In this document: in pieces, positions 47,312-60,848 of the stretch
Numbering within the stretch: the first letter of the stretch is position 1
How the letters are laid out: each line of letters opens with the position of its first letter
Assembly (NCBI GenBank): GCA_018350325.1
Contig: JAEVLN010000004.1
Coordinates: 2,046,001-2,110,000 of the forward strand
DNA from: Globodera rostochiensis
Taxonomy: Eukaryota > Nematoda > Chromadorea > Rhabditida > Heteroderidae
DNA length: 64,000 bases
Reading direction: 5' to 3'
Made by a program: the position numbers and the translations under genes
The notes under the pieces: generated by a model
The model's database searches: none
Told to the model about the DNA's origin: nothing
What the model saw: only the letters and a program-made list of their open reading frames with translations

Positions 47312-50300
47312 ATGGCAAAATTTTTGACAAAAAATGACGAGAAGTCGTTGGATGGTGGTGGTGCTGGTGGTGAGGAAGTGGCGATGCTCGAAAATGGCGA
47401 AATGCAACAAAAGTGTCGGACAGTTGACGGGGAGGAGCAGCCACACGCTGGTGCTGCACAACCGGCGGTTGCCAACGGGTCCAGCGGCGGCGGCGCCGGC
47501 GGAGGTCACAACACGCTGGCTGAACATGTGAGAAGACTGCGGCACTAATGCAAGCCAATAGGACATTGGCACATTTAAGAGAGATTACAAAATTGGATTC
47601 AAACCCCCCTAATTACAAAATTGGATTCAAACCCCCCTAATTACAAAATTGGATTCAAACCCCCCTAACTTTATATTTTTGAGAGAATAAAGCGCATAAA
47701 ATTTTTTGTTTATGTGTTGACAAAATATTGTCAATTCTTAAGGCCAGAGGCCATTCGTCCAGCCCCCGTCGGATTCCGCTGTTTGAGGTCTGTGGACCCT
47801 GCAAAAATTCAATTTGATTTCGTGTCAGTTCGCTCTCTTTTGTTGCAGAGGGCGTCTGCAAGATGGTGGAATCCGCAGGTATATTTGGCGCTGGCTCAAC
47901 GCGTACAAGTAGCAGCAGTAGATGATCTCTTTTTAATTTCATTCCTCCAATTTAAATGAAATAATTAAATGCCGAACGACTTGAACAACAAAACCACCTG
48001 TCACAGTTTGCTTCGCCAACATTGGAGACGCAGTATTGGAAGCGTTCCTTCCCGTTGTTGAGAGATCGATTCCGTTCGGGGCTCGTTTACATTCTGATCT
48101 CGTGTCTGAGTTGGATGTGCTTCTTGTGGCTGTTCAACCAAGCTGCAGGCCACCATTGGGTTAGTGTGCATGTGCCTCGGGCGCCATTCGCATTATTTGT
48201 GAAAATGATTCAAAAACATCAATTTTTAGACTCCAATAAACGTCATAAGTCTGGCGGATATATTTGAGAAGAAAGGATTTAAATCGTTTAAAAATGCTTA
48301 ATTTTGCCAAAAAATAGAATTTTTTTTGACAATTCAGCTTGCTGCGGGTCTCCTCATTCTGCTCTGCTCGCTGATGCTGTGGTTCACTGCCTCTGTCCAT
48401 TACCAGCGATTTTACTTGGTTCTGGGTGTGTCGTTTTTTAACTTTTGGACCCCGAACTCAATTTTTTTGTTTCGAAGACTAAAATTTTAACGAAATTTTT
48501 TGGAATGATCAGACTTTTTTTTGTGTACTCGCCGAATTAGTGGGGGATTGATGCGCGACTCCGTTAAGCATTTTTGTGCACATTTTTGCTCTGTCTGACA
48601 ACACTTCTCATCTTCTCCAGCACGGAACCGTTCATGGGACCACTGGCGAGCATGGCCACATCCATCCAAGTCATTTTTTACAATTTAAATGCAAATTTAG
48701 AGGCGTGGAATTTAGTAGTTTTTAAACAAAATGTTGATTAAATTTCCATTTGGTTGTTGGCCTTGTTGTTGTTCATCTACTCTTGTTCAGGTTATTCTCC
48801 TTGTGTACACCGTCATTCCATTGCCGCTCTATTTGTGCATTCTGATATGCGGAATCTGTTAGTTTTTTTTTTGATCATTTGGGGGGATGGAATTCAAATT
48901 TTACAGGCCACATTATCTGGGGGTGAAGCTTCAAAAATTGCAATTTTGTCCAAAGAAAGTTATTCCAGAACATTTACAACACTGAGAAAAAAGCGGCTCC
49001 AAAAATTTAATTTTTAAACTTTAAGGGTAAAAATGGAGTGTTTGATTCATCATCATCGGATACTGCTCCAAATGTTTGTCACAATTTTTGCAGATTCACT
49101 GCTGTTCGAGCTGCTCAGTTCCCCGCAAAACTCGGCCTTGCACGGCACCGGCATGCTCCGTCCCGGCACAAAAGCGGCTCTCCATTTTTGCATCCATTTG
49201 CTGGGCATTCATCTGTACATTTTGACCCAAGTCCGGCAACGGAAGACCTTTCTGAAGGTTGGCCAGTCGCTGTTGGCCAGGAAGGACTTGGAGCTGGAGA
49301 CCCAGTTCAAGGACCACATGATCCAGTCCGTGATGCCCAAAAAGGTGCGTTTTATACAAATTTTTTGTGCCGGTTTAGGCAGTGTTTAAAGTGTTTGAAA
49401 TGAATGCCTTTTTTCTGTCCTCCTCCAAAAGGTTGCCGACGAATTGCTGAAGGAGACGAGCGAATTGCGCCGGCCGTCCGCCTCTTTCGAGTCGCATTCC
49501 AACTGTCGGTCCAGCCAAGGCGCGGAGTCCACCGCCGGACTGATGGGCCCGAACGGGCGGCTGTCCTCAGGGGGTACGTTTATGATGTTTCTGCCTGATC
49601 ATTAGCACTTGGAAATGTAAACAGAGATTGGCTTTTGGGTACAAGAATTTCTGTTAAAGACTTTTTTGAGAAGCGATTTTTAGTTTCAAATTTAAATTAC
49701 ATAATTCTGTTTTTATTTTATCGTTTCATAAACATTTTATCTTTTTAGGGGTTCCAAATGTGCGAAAATTTCGTCCGTTCACGATGAATTTGATGAACCA
49801 CGTGTCCATTCTTTTCGCGGACATTCAGGTGTTGTTGTGTCACTTTTTGTATGCTGCACCTTTTTTTTATACAAAAAACATTTAGGGATTTACGAAAATG
49901 TCGTCAAACAAATCGGCGGATGAATTGGTCAATTTGCTCAATGATTTGTTTGGACGCTTTGACTATTTGTGCGGCAGATGCAATTTGGAGAAAATCAGCA
50001 CGTTGGGTAATTAAGCGCCTAATTGTTTCAATGTTTTTTTTTTTTGAATTTTATTTGAAGCATTTCTAAAAATAAGAATATGTTTTAAAATTGCGTTTGC
50101 TATTAATTCAAACCATCGTATGAGAATTTTTGTTGTTCACCAGGTGACTGTTATTATTGCGTTGCGGGCTGTCCAGAGCCGGTGGCCAATCATGCCGGTT
50201 GCTGTGTGGAGATGGGCCTGGCGATGATCATCGCAATTCGCCAATTCGATTTGGACCGGGGCCAGGACGTGAACATGCGTGTCGGCATCCACACCGGCAA

Positions 50301-53300
50301 GGTCATGTGCGGCATGGTCGGCACCAAACGGTTCAAGTTTGACGTGTTCTCCAACGATGTGTCATTTGCCAACGAGGTGAGTGTGTACATATACATTCCA
50401 TGTGTATAACTGCTGAAATTTGTGTCTTTTTTGCATCTTTTAAAGATGGAATCAACCGGAGTCGCTGGACGCGTTCATGTCAGCGAGGCGACCGCAAACT
50501 TTTTGGACGGCCAATACATACTGGAAGAGGTTATTTTTTTTTAATTTTATTTTAAAAAACCCAACAAAAAAAACAAATTGGGTTTTTAGGCTGCGCCTCA
50601 CCAAGGCGTCAAAACCTATTTCATTGCGGGCCGTTCACGCGAGCTCGAGTCGGCCAGCGGACAAATGTTGCTGAACGTGTCCGACTCGGACTCCGCTCGC
50701 GAGGGCGGGCTGGTCAGCGGCGAAAGTGTTTACAAAGCCAGCTTTCGAAAGGTAGTGACTGCCGATGCCTTTTTTCGGGGGGGGGGGGGTGTTGGGGCAG
50801 TTCAGAGCCGAAAAACGTTGAATAATGTGTCTGTGTGTGGTGAAAGCGTTTGCCGTTCCCCCCACCGACCGCCGACGGCGCCGCTTTATGCTAACTTTTG
50901 TAACATGCCGCAATCCAAACAGAAACTGGCGGACAAACTGCGCCAAATTCAAACGAACACATCGCTGCCGCCGGTGTCGCGTGGCGCTACAACAACCACA
51001 ACCAGTCAGCACACCCAAGCGGGCGGCGGTGGTTTTGCGTCCTCCGCCGTCATGTCCGGTGCGGGCGGTGCCAATAATGTGTCGTCCTGTTTACGCCTGC
51101 GGCTGTTGGACCGATCGTTGGACGGCTGTGGCAGCTTCAGCACGCACAGTCAGTTGAACAACGGCGGCGGCAGCAACAGCAGAGGGACACCGCCGCCTCC
51201 GGCGCCACCGCCGTTGTCAATTCAGCAGCAGTTACTGCTCAGCGAGGAGCGACCGGCCTCCGAGGCGAACAACGGCGGTGGCAAGGAGGGCCAGCAACAC
51301 AACCGCCAACGTGGGCAACAGGTCGGTCGGTTTGAAATCGGTTGGACTGACTTTTGAACACATAACATGACACCATCCATGGCTTCTTAATGCATTTTGC
51401 CGTGTTTATTGCTAATGCTGGAAACACAAAAAACCCCAAATGAGTTTATATTTTATCCGATTTTTTACTTTGAACCGTTTCAGGAGTGAAATTATAACAC
51501 ATTTTATTTTTAGCATCGCGTTGCAGACGAAACTCGGAAGTCGTCGTCACTCCAAATGCTCACGCACAGCGATGGTAAAGCTTTTTTTGTTTGGGTCAAA
51601 TTGGACGCAAAACTTATTCGATTTTGTTTTCAAAAGTTTCGTTAATTCGATTTTATTTTCAAAAGTTTCGTTAACATTTTAAAAATATTTTCCATTTTTA
51701 TGCGTTTTTCCGCCTGCCAATTCGCCACTGAACGAGTCATCAATCGCCGCTGTCGGGTCGTCCGCCACGCCGTCCAAAACAGAAAGGGCAACAGCAGCGG
51801 CCGCAATGGAAAATTCGGTGGACGAAAAACAGGCGACGAGGACAAATTGGACGACGCCGGAACGGATTGGTGGCAAAATTTCCGCACAGTTGGCCAATGA
51901 GAGCAGCACCAACAACAGCGTGCGGGGCTCACGCAGTTCAGGGCTGCAGGTGAACTACCTGTGCAGCACAACCATCCGCGTTAAACTCAACACAATTTTT
52001 AGGATGTTGGTTCTGACGCCGGACAATCGACGGTGTCGGTCGCTGAACGGCTTGACACCGCAATTTCACACCATCACAACGCCGCGTCATTGACCCGTTT
52101 TGGTGAGAATGGTGCAACAACAAACAAAATTTGTCAAAAAAGCACTTTTGTTCATAAACGGGAAAAGAAACTAATTTTGCCCTTTCAATTCAGACACGGA
52201 CAATCGGGACTTTGATCAGCGATTGGCACAAGTGATCCACGGCTCCAATGGCACTTTTGCAAAAGGCTTTTGGATTCATCAAAAGGTTAATCATTCAATA
52301 TTCATTTAACTTTCATTCTCTCCCAAAATTCAGTCGCTCAACCGGTGGACGTTGAACTTCAACCAACGCGACATCGAGAATGAGTACCGAGCCCATTTCG
52401 CGGCATGCGACTCATCGGAACGGCATTCGACCACACGAAATGCAGCAAATGGGTTGAAGAAGCACAAACAAGTGGGTGATGGGTGCGACAGGAGTTGGGC
52501 ATGTACGGCTCGGGGACATGGCGGGGGGGGGGGAGTCAATCTTTGGTGTCGCCCCGAACTTGAGGGGAGAAGCCACCAAAATCGCCATTTTTTCAGCTTA
52601 GTGCCCAGCTGGAACGGAGCAAAAGCGGCTCAATACGTCCGGTACTGCTAGCGGCCGCCGGTGAGAAGCAGCAACGCTCGCGCAGGCCGCGATATCGATA
52701 TTCCGGGGTGTTCATCGACATTTTTGGTCGGTCACTAAACATGTTTATTGTCATTTACATGGGCGGAGGGGGGGGGGGGGAATGGAAAACTTCAAATCCT
52801 TAATTACAAAAATACAATTTCAGTGTCCGCTTTGCTCTTCATCATTTGCTCTTTTCTCTTCATAATCCAACCGAACATTGCCCTGTCGTTGCCCTTTCTT
52901 CTTTTCATCGCTGTGGCCTCTGTTTTCCTTGCCGGTCGGTCTTTGTATTTATTTATTTATTTGAAAATGGAAAAGGCAAAAGTTTTTCCGGTTTTGGTAG
53001 TTTCGAATTGTTAGAAATTCGTAAATCTGTACATTTTGTGTATGTTTTAGGCGTCATCGTTCTGATCGGATTGCCCCTGTTGAGTCGGCGTCCAATTTTG
53101 CCGTGTCTCCACCAATGGGCGCCGCGGCACGTTGTCGGCGCTTTGCTCATCTCTTTGCCCGTCGGTATCGCCCTGTTCAACGTGACATTGTGCATCTCCA
53201 CCAGTCCGAACGGCTCGCTGTGCATCTCCAATCGGCAATTTGCACTCCGTCTGCTCTATTCGTTCACCATGCTTTTGGCATTGTTTGCTCATTGCAATTT

Positions 53301-55390
53301 TAGGTAAATTAACTTTGCATGTGTCACGTTATTTCACATTTTTTGTACGTTTCGACATATTTTTTTTAGCCAACTTGGCGCTTGGCCCAAAACGTGCCAA
53401 GCAATTGCAGTGGCCGTGATCTTCCTGCTCAGCACATGGTCAGTTTACATCGGAGTCCGTCCGTCCGGCCCCGGGGCGAGTCTGGATTGAGCCCGAGTCC
53501 CAGTTGGGCCGTGACAAAAATTTAAGAAAATCGGTGTTTTCTGCTTAAGAAGATAAGCATGGCGAATTTGGCTGCAGACGTTTCGGGGAACAAAAGGCCG
53601 AAAACACCCCTATTTTTTGAGTTTCAGGTTTTGCCAACAACAGCTCGACAACATTCGTCGTCTGAACGACGCTCTGATGAGGAATAGCGGCGATGGCCAA
53701 CCTCATCTTCAGCAACTGCAACAACAACAGCAGCAGCAGCCTTCGGCAGTTGACCCGGTTGCCCTCCTCGCACTTGGCCAACCCGTGGCCGACGTGCGCC
53801 AGTGCAACCGAACGCAACCGTACTGGTCCGCTGGCCAATTTGGCTCCCCGCTGTTCATCTGGGAATTGGTCCTGGACGTCGCGTTGGCTGTCATTTTGGT
53901 CGCCTTCCTCAACTACCAGGTGAAGGCGATGACGGACGGCATGGATGGGGGGGGATCATAAAATATTTATTTGTAATTTGCTGCTCGTTCAGTTTGAGGC
54001 CGGCTTCCGAATGTCCTTTTTTGGTGACGTGCAGGCACGCCGGGACACCGCCAAAATGCAATTGGTGCGGGACCAGGCCGACTGGCTGCTGACCAACATC
54101 ATTCCTCAACATGCGGTCGAGTCGCTGAAGACCAACACAAAGTACAGCGAAAATCACAAACTCACCGCGGTCATGTTTGCTTCGGTCAGTTGGGAGGGGG
54201 GGTTTTTTTCTTAAAATTTATTGGCACTTTCCGTCTCCGTTTTACTCATGCCCACTGTTGCTGCACACAGATAACGAATTGGCACGAAATGTACGAGGAG
54301 AATTTCGAGGGCGGGCGCGAGTTTCTGCGAGTGCTTAACGAAGTGATCGGCGATTTTGATGAACTGCTTGACCGAGCCGACTTTGCGCATGTGGAAAAAA
54401 TTAAGGCGAGTGAGTACAAATGGTCAAAGATGGAGTTTGGAACACAACTCCCCCAGGAGTCCAAGCTGTACAGGCACTTGGCGCTTTGTTTACACCGCAG
54501 CAACTATTATAATATTTCAGACCATTGGGCCCTGTTACATGGCCGCTTCGGGGCTGAACCCGGAACGACGTCGGCTGTCCCTGCACCCCTACGAGCATTT
54601 GTACCAACTGATGGAATTTGCCATTGCACTCCAGAATGCGTTGGCCTTCTTCAACCAAGGTGGGCTAGCTGGTCGGGTTCATCCGTTTTCTGAACTTTGT
54701 ATTTGTGTCTTCAGACCTCCTGAACTTTGAGTTTGAATGCAAAATTGGCTTCAACATTGGTCCTGTCACTGCTGGTGCGTGTATTTTAATTCTTTTTTTT
54801 CAGAAAATTTATGCCAATTTTAATTGTTTTATTATTTATTTTTTAGGTGTCATTGGAACAACAAAACTTTATTATGACATTTGGGTGAGTGTTTTGGAGT
54901 GAATGCGCGCGAAAATTGAACCAAATTTGTTGTCTCCCCCCCCCCCCCCCGCAGGGTGACACGGTGAACATTGCGAGTCGAATGTACAGCACCGGCATCA
55001 AAAATCGAATCCAAGTGGGCGACTGTTTTTTGTTATTTTTTTTTTAATTTTTGTAATTAAATAAAATGTTTTTAGGTCTCTTCGTACACTCGAGATTTGC
55101 TGATTGACCGATACGATTTTGAATATCGGGATCGGATACAGGCAAATAATGATTTTTTTTTTTGTTACTGTTTTTGGGGTGATTTGAAATTTTTGTCGAA
55201 ACAATCGGAACTAAAATTTTTAATTTTAGGGACGGGGGGGGGGGGTAATAAATTCTGATTATTATTTAAATCATTTTATTTTTCATATTTTGTGCAGGTG
55301 AAAGGCGTCGATGGCGGCATGGACACGTATTTGTTAGTCGGTCGGAAGGGCGAAGGGCCGCTGACATTTCCATTCACCAACGACCGATGA
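47312..55390 (+). CDS. acy-1: Adenylyl cyclase, type 9 / ACY-1 class
   Basis: It makes cAMP at the plasma membrane. It starts MAKFLTKNDEKSLDGGGAGG at 47312, and the N-terminus is Gly/Ala-rich. The first membrane half has helices such as VYILISCLSWMCFLWLF and AAGLLILLCSLMLWF. The C1 catalytic domain shows SILFADIQGFTKMSSNKSAD (first metal Asp), FGRFDYLC, KISTLGDCYYCVAGCPEP (second metal Asp), MRVGIHTGKVMCGMVG and KFDVFSNDVSFANEMESTGV. A long low-complexity C1b follows. The second membrane half includes VSALLFIICSFLFII and VGALLISLPVGIALF. C2 shows QADWLLTNIIPQHAVESLK, TAVMFASITNWHEMYEENFE, VEKIKTIGPCYMAASGLNPE, GFNIGPVTAGVIGTTKLYYD, IWGDTVNIASRMYSTG. The product ends at 55390. Similarity to mammalian ADCY9 is strongest in C1. 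Confidence 0.93.
47585..47670. repeat. 28-bp tandem repeat, three copies, cyclase intron 1
   Basis: ATTACAAAATTGGATTCAAA followed by CCCCCCTA is repeated three times without change. It sits in the first cyclase intron. Confidence 0.92.
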
Positions 55391-57699
55391 GAATTGGCGG
55401 CCCCGCCGGGCATTTTAATCGGGCGAGCGACAAAATTGTGCCGTGGGGGGGGGAGACGGCAGGTGGCCGTCCAAATTGAAGAGCAAATTAAATTATTAAT
55501 TATTTCTTCTTAAAAAGAATTCTTTCCCATGCAATTTCCTCCTTTTCACATCTCTCCCGAAGGAACCGGAATTTCTCTTCTATTTTTCAATTCTCCCCCC
55601 CCCCTCGCCCCCCGGGGATTTTCTCATTTTGTATCCAGCCTTTTTCATGCTTTTCACACAATCCATGACCAACAATTGTTCAATATGTACACAATAAACA
55701 TGCACCTCTTTTTTGTCTGGTCAATTCGTTCTTTTTTACCGTTTTTTGTTCTCTTTCCCCCCCCCCCCCTCCGCTCTCTCTTTTCTCCGTGTTCACTTGC
55801 CGGTGATCGTGATCTGTTCGTTTGTTCCCATTAATCCCTCAAATGCTTCGGACGGACATTTAATTTCATTTTCTTCAACAAATGTTTATTAATTCTCTCA
55901 TCCTCACTCATTTTATTATGGTATTTTGCTTTACGCTTCCTAAGATAAGATATTGGTTGGAAAATTGTGCAATTTTATGATGATAGTTATTATTATTATA
56001 TATTTTTCAAAATTGTTTCTCTGCAGAGAATTTTGTTCGCTTTTGCCAAACCGGTTTGGAGAGGGAAGAGATTGGAGTGTTATGAAAGTGCGGGGTCGGC
56101 ACAACCGAGTCGGGGAGCGGCCCCATACTTTTTCAAAATCCACAATTATGCTAAGAGCTTGTAAACAACGGAGTTTTCATTTCAAATCGATGACGGCATT
56201 TCGACAAATCCGGGGGCGGGACTTGTTGTTGTGCCCGTACAAGAATCACAGAAAATTTGGGCGGGCGATGGGGGGGGGGTTCAAAGGTTGCCCGGAATTT
56301 GAGGCGCCGAGGACCCATCGGGAACCCTATGCCGAGAGTGTGGCGTTCGGTCATGCCGTTCTCAGTTCCCAACATTCATTTGCGCTCTTTTGGTTTGTTG
56401 GCCAATTATTCTTTTCACCCGACTCGTCCCCCCCCCTTCTCTCCCCGGCAATTCAATTGGCACTTGTGCGCCCCTCCGGCGATGTATTTGACGTGTTTTT
56501 GAGGCTTACAAAATTGCTTCATCTGCCGCCCCCCTCCCCTCCGGTGACATTGGCAGTAGCGAACAACAGCTGTCAGCGAAGTGCTGCGGCCAAATACGGC
56601 ACTTTGAACGGAACGGGGGGAGATAATAAAAGTGTGTCCACCCACACCCGCACTTCTTGAAAAACAACAACGACGACGACGGGGACGAGCAGGAGGAAGT
56701 GGCAAAAGTTGGCGCTCACAAATGCGGGGCGGACCACTTAATTAATTGACTTGTGCTTCAACTCGACGTCGACGACGTCCTCCCCCCCCCCCCATCCGTT
56801 GACAGAATTATTGAGGAGGGTACGGGGCGCCGGGGGCTGGGGACGGGAGGCGAATTGCACTACGCAAAAGCCTCCCCCCCCGGCGATATCATGTCAACAA
56901 CAAATGTTGCCGCTGTGCCTCTCGCCGTGCTCGACGAAAAACTTTAATACCATCTCCCACCGCCCGCCCCCTCTACGAGACGACAGCAACACAACAACAG
57001 CTGAATGTGTGGGGGTACAGTGTGAATGGACACTTTTGGACATTAAGTGGGGGAGCCCGTTGATGAGGTGGCTGTGACGAACGCTTTGAGCCTTCCCCCC
57101 GTCTTATTTGACTCTACGGCATTCTTTGAATTCTTTCTTTTGCCTAGTGCCATGCATACCAGTGGCCAGAAAACCGTCAAATTGGAGGCGGGCGGGGGGG
57201 GGGGGGGGAGAGTAAAGCCCACAGGGGCACATCCCAAAAAAGGGGGGGGGGCTCGTGAAATGGGTCCGGCTGGGCCAACGAATTGTTGAATAAGAAAATT
57301 GGCCCAGCCCTAAAGCCCTCCCTCCCCTGGGGCTACCTTTTTTAGGGAGGAGGCATTTCTTTTTGGAAATTTACATATTTTGGTCCATGGACTAATTTTG
57401 ACCAATTGTCGTGCCGTTTTTCGTTGTTTGCCGCTTTTTGCAGCTTATGGCGTTGTAAAATGTCCGCCCATTTAAATTAAATTAATTTATAAATTTAATT
57501 TAGGTAATTAAATCCATATGTGTGCCGACCGTTTAGGGGAGAATGCTAATAACGTAATTAGGGGGGGGGGGGTTGTCCTCTGTCCCAACAAAATGCCACC
57601 GTTAATGCCGCCGAATGCACATTTATATTTTAATTACCTTCATTTGATGGCATCATTAAGCTGAAAGAAACGGCACTTAATTTTTGTGCCACCCTTTCA
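55391..57699. other. Intergenic between cyclase and GPCR genes
   Basis: About 2.3 kb with many C or G runs (near 55445, 55597, 55760, 56270, 56430, 56780, 57190, 57240 and 57560). An open frame at 55953-56660 has no start ATG of its own until later and no recognisable domain. Short AT-rich palindromes occur near 57470-57500. No gene is supported. Confidence 0.5.
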
Positions 57700-60569
57700 A
57701 TGCGTCGGCGTCGGCTGATTTCGTCCAGCGCCGTGCTCACTTTTGGCTCCCTTTTCTCGTTGCTGACCGTTGTCGGATTGTTGGGTAATTAATGGGGGGG
57801 GGGAGGGAATAAAGTGACAAAAAGCCGACAGAATAATTTGTAAATATTCAAAAACTTGGAAATATGCGCCCTTTTTTTTGAGGGCAAGGTTTTTAAATAT
57901 TGGCGGCAATAATTTCACTCGTCATCTTCAAGCAGCTCAGGGCAAGTTTTCCAAATCCTGGTCGGCAATTTCTAATCGACTAGAATATCAATTACTAATT
58001 TGCCTCCTTCTTGCAGGCAATCTGCTCGTCATGATCGCAATTATTGGACACAAACAGATGCGCAGGAGCGTGATGAGTGAGTGATCAAACTGATCGATCC
58101 TCCCTCCCTCCCGGGAGTGATCAAACTGACCCCCCCGCCCCACCGGGAGTGATCAAACTGATTGATGCCCTTCCGGCAGTGATCAAATCGACTCCATACC
58201 ATTCACTTTCCGATCATTGCTCACTTCAGACCTTCTGTTGTTGAACTTGGCCATTGCGGATGCACTCAACCTTGTCGTATGTTTTGCGCAAGCGCAAGTG
58301 TGCCTGGCACATATTCGATCCGAAAATTGATTGGCGGAATCCTGATCAGGGGGGGGGGGATCAAAACGTACCAAAACAGAACCAAGGATTTTTGCTGGAC
58401 CAAAAACTGTCTTTTCGCCTCCTTCCGGCGATTTTTTGCGCCTTCCCTTCAGGCGACAACCGCTGAATGGGTTCCGACCCTGCGGCACGGGGGCCCGGTT
58501 TGGGAGCTTCCGGCAGGTACAAAAAATGTGTGGCCCCTCTTCATTAGCCAATGTCCCATTTCCCGCCCTCTGAAAGTGCTGTGTCCCGTCATTCGTTACT
58601 TGGAGTGCGTGTTCCTCTTCACCTCCATCCTCACACAACTCGTCGTGTGTGTGGAAAGGTGAGGCATACAAAAGTAAGCTAACAGGCAAAATGATAGTGC
58701 CTCGGGCGCAAATCAAACTAATGACCCCCCTCCTCCCCCCCCTCCGGGCGCGGTGATCAGCTGCACACCCAAGCCAATGTTCTTTCGCGTCCCGCCAGCC
58801 GTTCCATTAGCTCTTTATGCCCCAAGGGGCGTTTAAACCGTCCAATTAATTTGTTGGCATTTTTATCAACTCTCGCAAAGTTCGTCGACCATTCAAACCC
58901 CTCTGATTTTTCTGATCAGTCTTTCTGATCTGTAAGCAAAAATCGCTGATCACTTCCACCAATTTTTTTTTTTGTTGCATTCTCTCTGATGATCAGATTC
59001 ATTGCCATAACACTTCCGCTCCATGCGCGCCGTCTCTGTTCACGCAACAACATTCTGCTAACAATTGGCGCCATTTGGTCCGTTGTTGCGTTGGCCGCCT
59101 TTCCCTATGCGATGCACAACGAGCAACGGGAAAACTGTGAGCGATTAGAGCACTGCTGTCCTCCGATCACAAGAATTTGCCGATCCGGGGGCTGACAATC
59201 TTTTTGCGAACGGAAATCCAGATGCTCGGTTTTAGACGACCCCGGTAGTCGGGATCGGGATCAGAGGAACTTAATCCTAAAGTCAGGATCGGGATCAGAG
59301 GAACTTAATCCCGTAGTCGGGATCGGGATCAAAGGAACTTAATCCCGTAGTCGGGATCGGGATCAAAGGAATTAATCCCGAAGTCGGGATCGGGATCAAA
59401 GGAACTTTATCCCGATTTGTCGTCCTTAAAATCCGGATCCCTGTTTCTACTCTAATTTTCGGTTCGGGACAAAACCCCGTCACCCGTACGAGCTTTTGAT
59501 CGGGTGTTTCGCATTCTGTTCCTGCACACAAATTGTTGTTTCATTTCATTCAGCGTTGGTCTGCAATTTCAACGGGAAGAGCAGCGAGTTTTGGCACCGT
59601 TACAAATTTGCCGAGGTATGTTTTTGTGGAACATTTAATGGCCCCCAAAACATATTTTTGTTGTTTTTGTTTAAGTTCATTTTGCTCTATTTGCTGCCCG
59701 GCATCATTTTCCTCACTCTTTACACAAAAATTTGCAAAGTCCTCTGGGCAAACAATCGACAGCTCTACGAAAGTGGCAAAGGTTGTTGTCCCCCCCCCCG
59801 TCAATGTTACATTTTGGAGGCCCTAATTTGTCAGAATCCAAAAAATGGAATGAGACAACGGCACAAATGCCGTTGTCCGGTGACTTCTCGACGGGCACAA
59901 GTCGCGCCAATTCGTCCGTCGGCTTTGGGCCCGTTGCCGGTGCGCGGGAAGAGGCGCTGAAGACGAGGCGAGCGGTGGTGAAGATGCTGGTACAACAAAC
60001 ACTTCCAATCATAGAGAAAGATATTAAAAACTGAACGTTTTTCAAAAATGGTAGTTGAACGCCCCCAACTTGAGGCCACCCCCCTCCAGCAGTTGTGGCG
60101 GCCTGTTCATAATTCTTTCTCTGTGTTTTTGTTAAGCATAATTTTGCATTTCAGGTTGCCTGTGTGTCCGTGTACTTCATCTGCTACTCCCCAATTCAGG
60201 CCATTTTCCTGTGCAGGTCTCCCCCCCCCCCCCCCCCCGACTTGATCCGATCATTCCGTCTTCCCCCCCCCCCCTCTCCCCTCCAGGGATCTCTTGCACA
60301 TTCCAATCCAGCTGCCTTACGAATTTGTCCTTCTGATGAACGCCTTAACCATGCTCTGTTCCGCCTGCAACCCGTTGCTGTACACTCTGTTCTCCAGCCG
60401 TTTTCGGACACGTATTGCGCGTTTGTTGTGCTGTTGCTGCGCTCTGTTGGGCTGCTCGGCCACCGAAGCGGCGGCCAATGCCATTGGCATTGGCATCAAC
60501 CCCTCGGGGCAAGCTCGACAGAACGGCGGTCCGGGCACAAAAAGTGAGGGGAGAGACCAACGACGCTGA
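57700..60569 (+). CDS. Class A (rhodopsin-like) GPCR, probably a neuropeptide receptor
   Basis: It starts MRRRRLISSSAVLTFGSLFS at 57700. TM1 ends GLLGNLLVMIAIIG (with the TM1 Asn). TM2 has NLLLLNLAIADALNLV (with the TM2 Asp). The extracellular Cys precedes TM3 in KVLCPVIRYLECVFLF, and TM3 ends VVCVERFIAI (ERF replaces DRY). TM4 is LLTIGAIWSVVALAAFPYAM; the second loop Cys is in LVCNFNGKSSEF. TM5 is FILLYLLPGIIFLTLYTKIC, TM6 VACVSVYFICYSPIQAIFLC and TM7 LMNALTMLCSACNPLLYTLF (NPLLY). A Cys-rich stretch follows. A frame at 60588-60848 (with KIARPNLDMLMRARNVDEHL) may be an extra 3' exon, so the end is uncertain. The ligand is unknown; the pattern is that of peptide receptors. Confidence 0.85.
59240..59425. 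repeat. GATCGGGATC minisatellite in a GPCR intron
   Basis: Five copies of a unit of about 34 bases, GTCGGGATCGGGATCAGAGG followed by AACTTAATCCCGTA, with AAAGG variants in later copies. It lies between the TM4 exon and the second-loop exon. Confidence 0.9.
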
Positions 60570-60848
60570 TTCCCAGACCCTGTCGATTTGTGGCGCATTT
60601 TTTGCGCGATTAGCGGAAAACGGGACAAAATTCGCATCGCGAGACATGAACTGATGTTAAAAATTGCAAGACCAAATTTAGACATGCTGATGAGGGCGAG
60701 GAATGTTGATGAACATTTGCTGAATGGCGGTTGGACCAGCTCCAGCACGAACAACATGGACGAGGAGGACGGCCGTGACGATAAGGCGCCAGCGAACGGA
60801 AGGACGGCAAATTATGCCAATTTAAATGCCAAACTGACGAGCCTATAA

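Noticed and set aside
47093..47572. 159-residue minus-strand open frame
   Set aside because: It runs antisense to the cyclase first exon and leader, and its composition mirrors the Gly/Ala-rich plus frame.
55953..56660. 235-residue plus-strand open frame
   Set aside because: It does not begin with ATG, crosses C runs, and shows no domain or splice structure.
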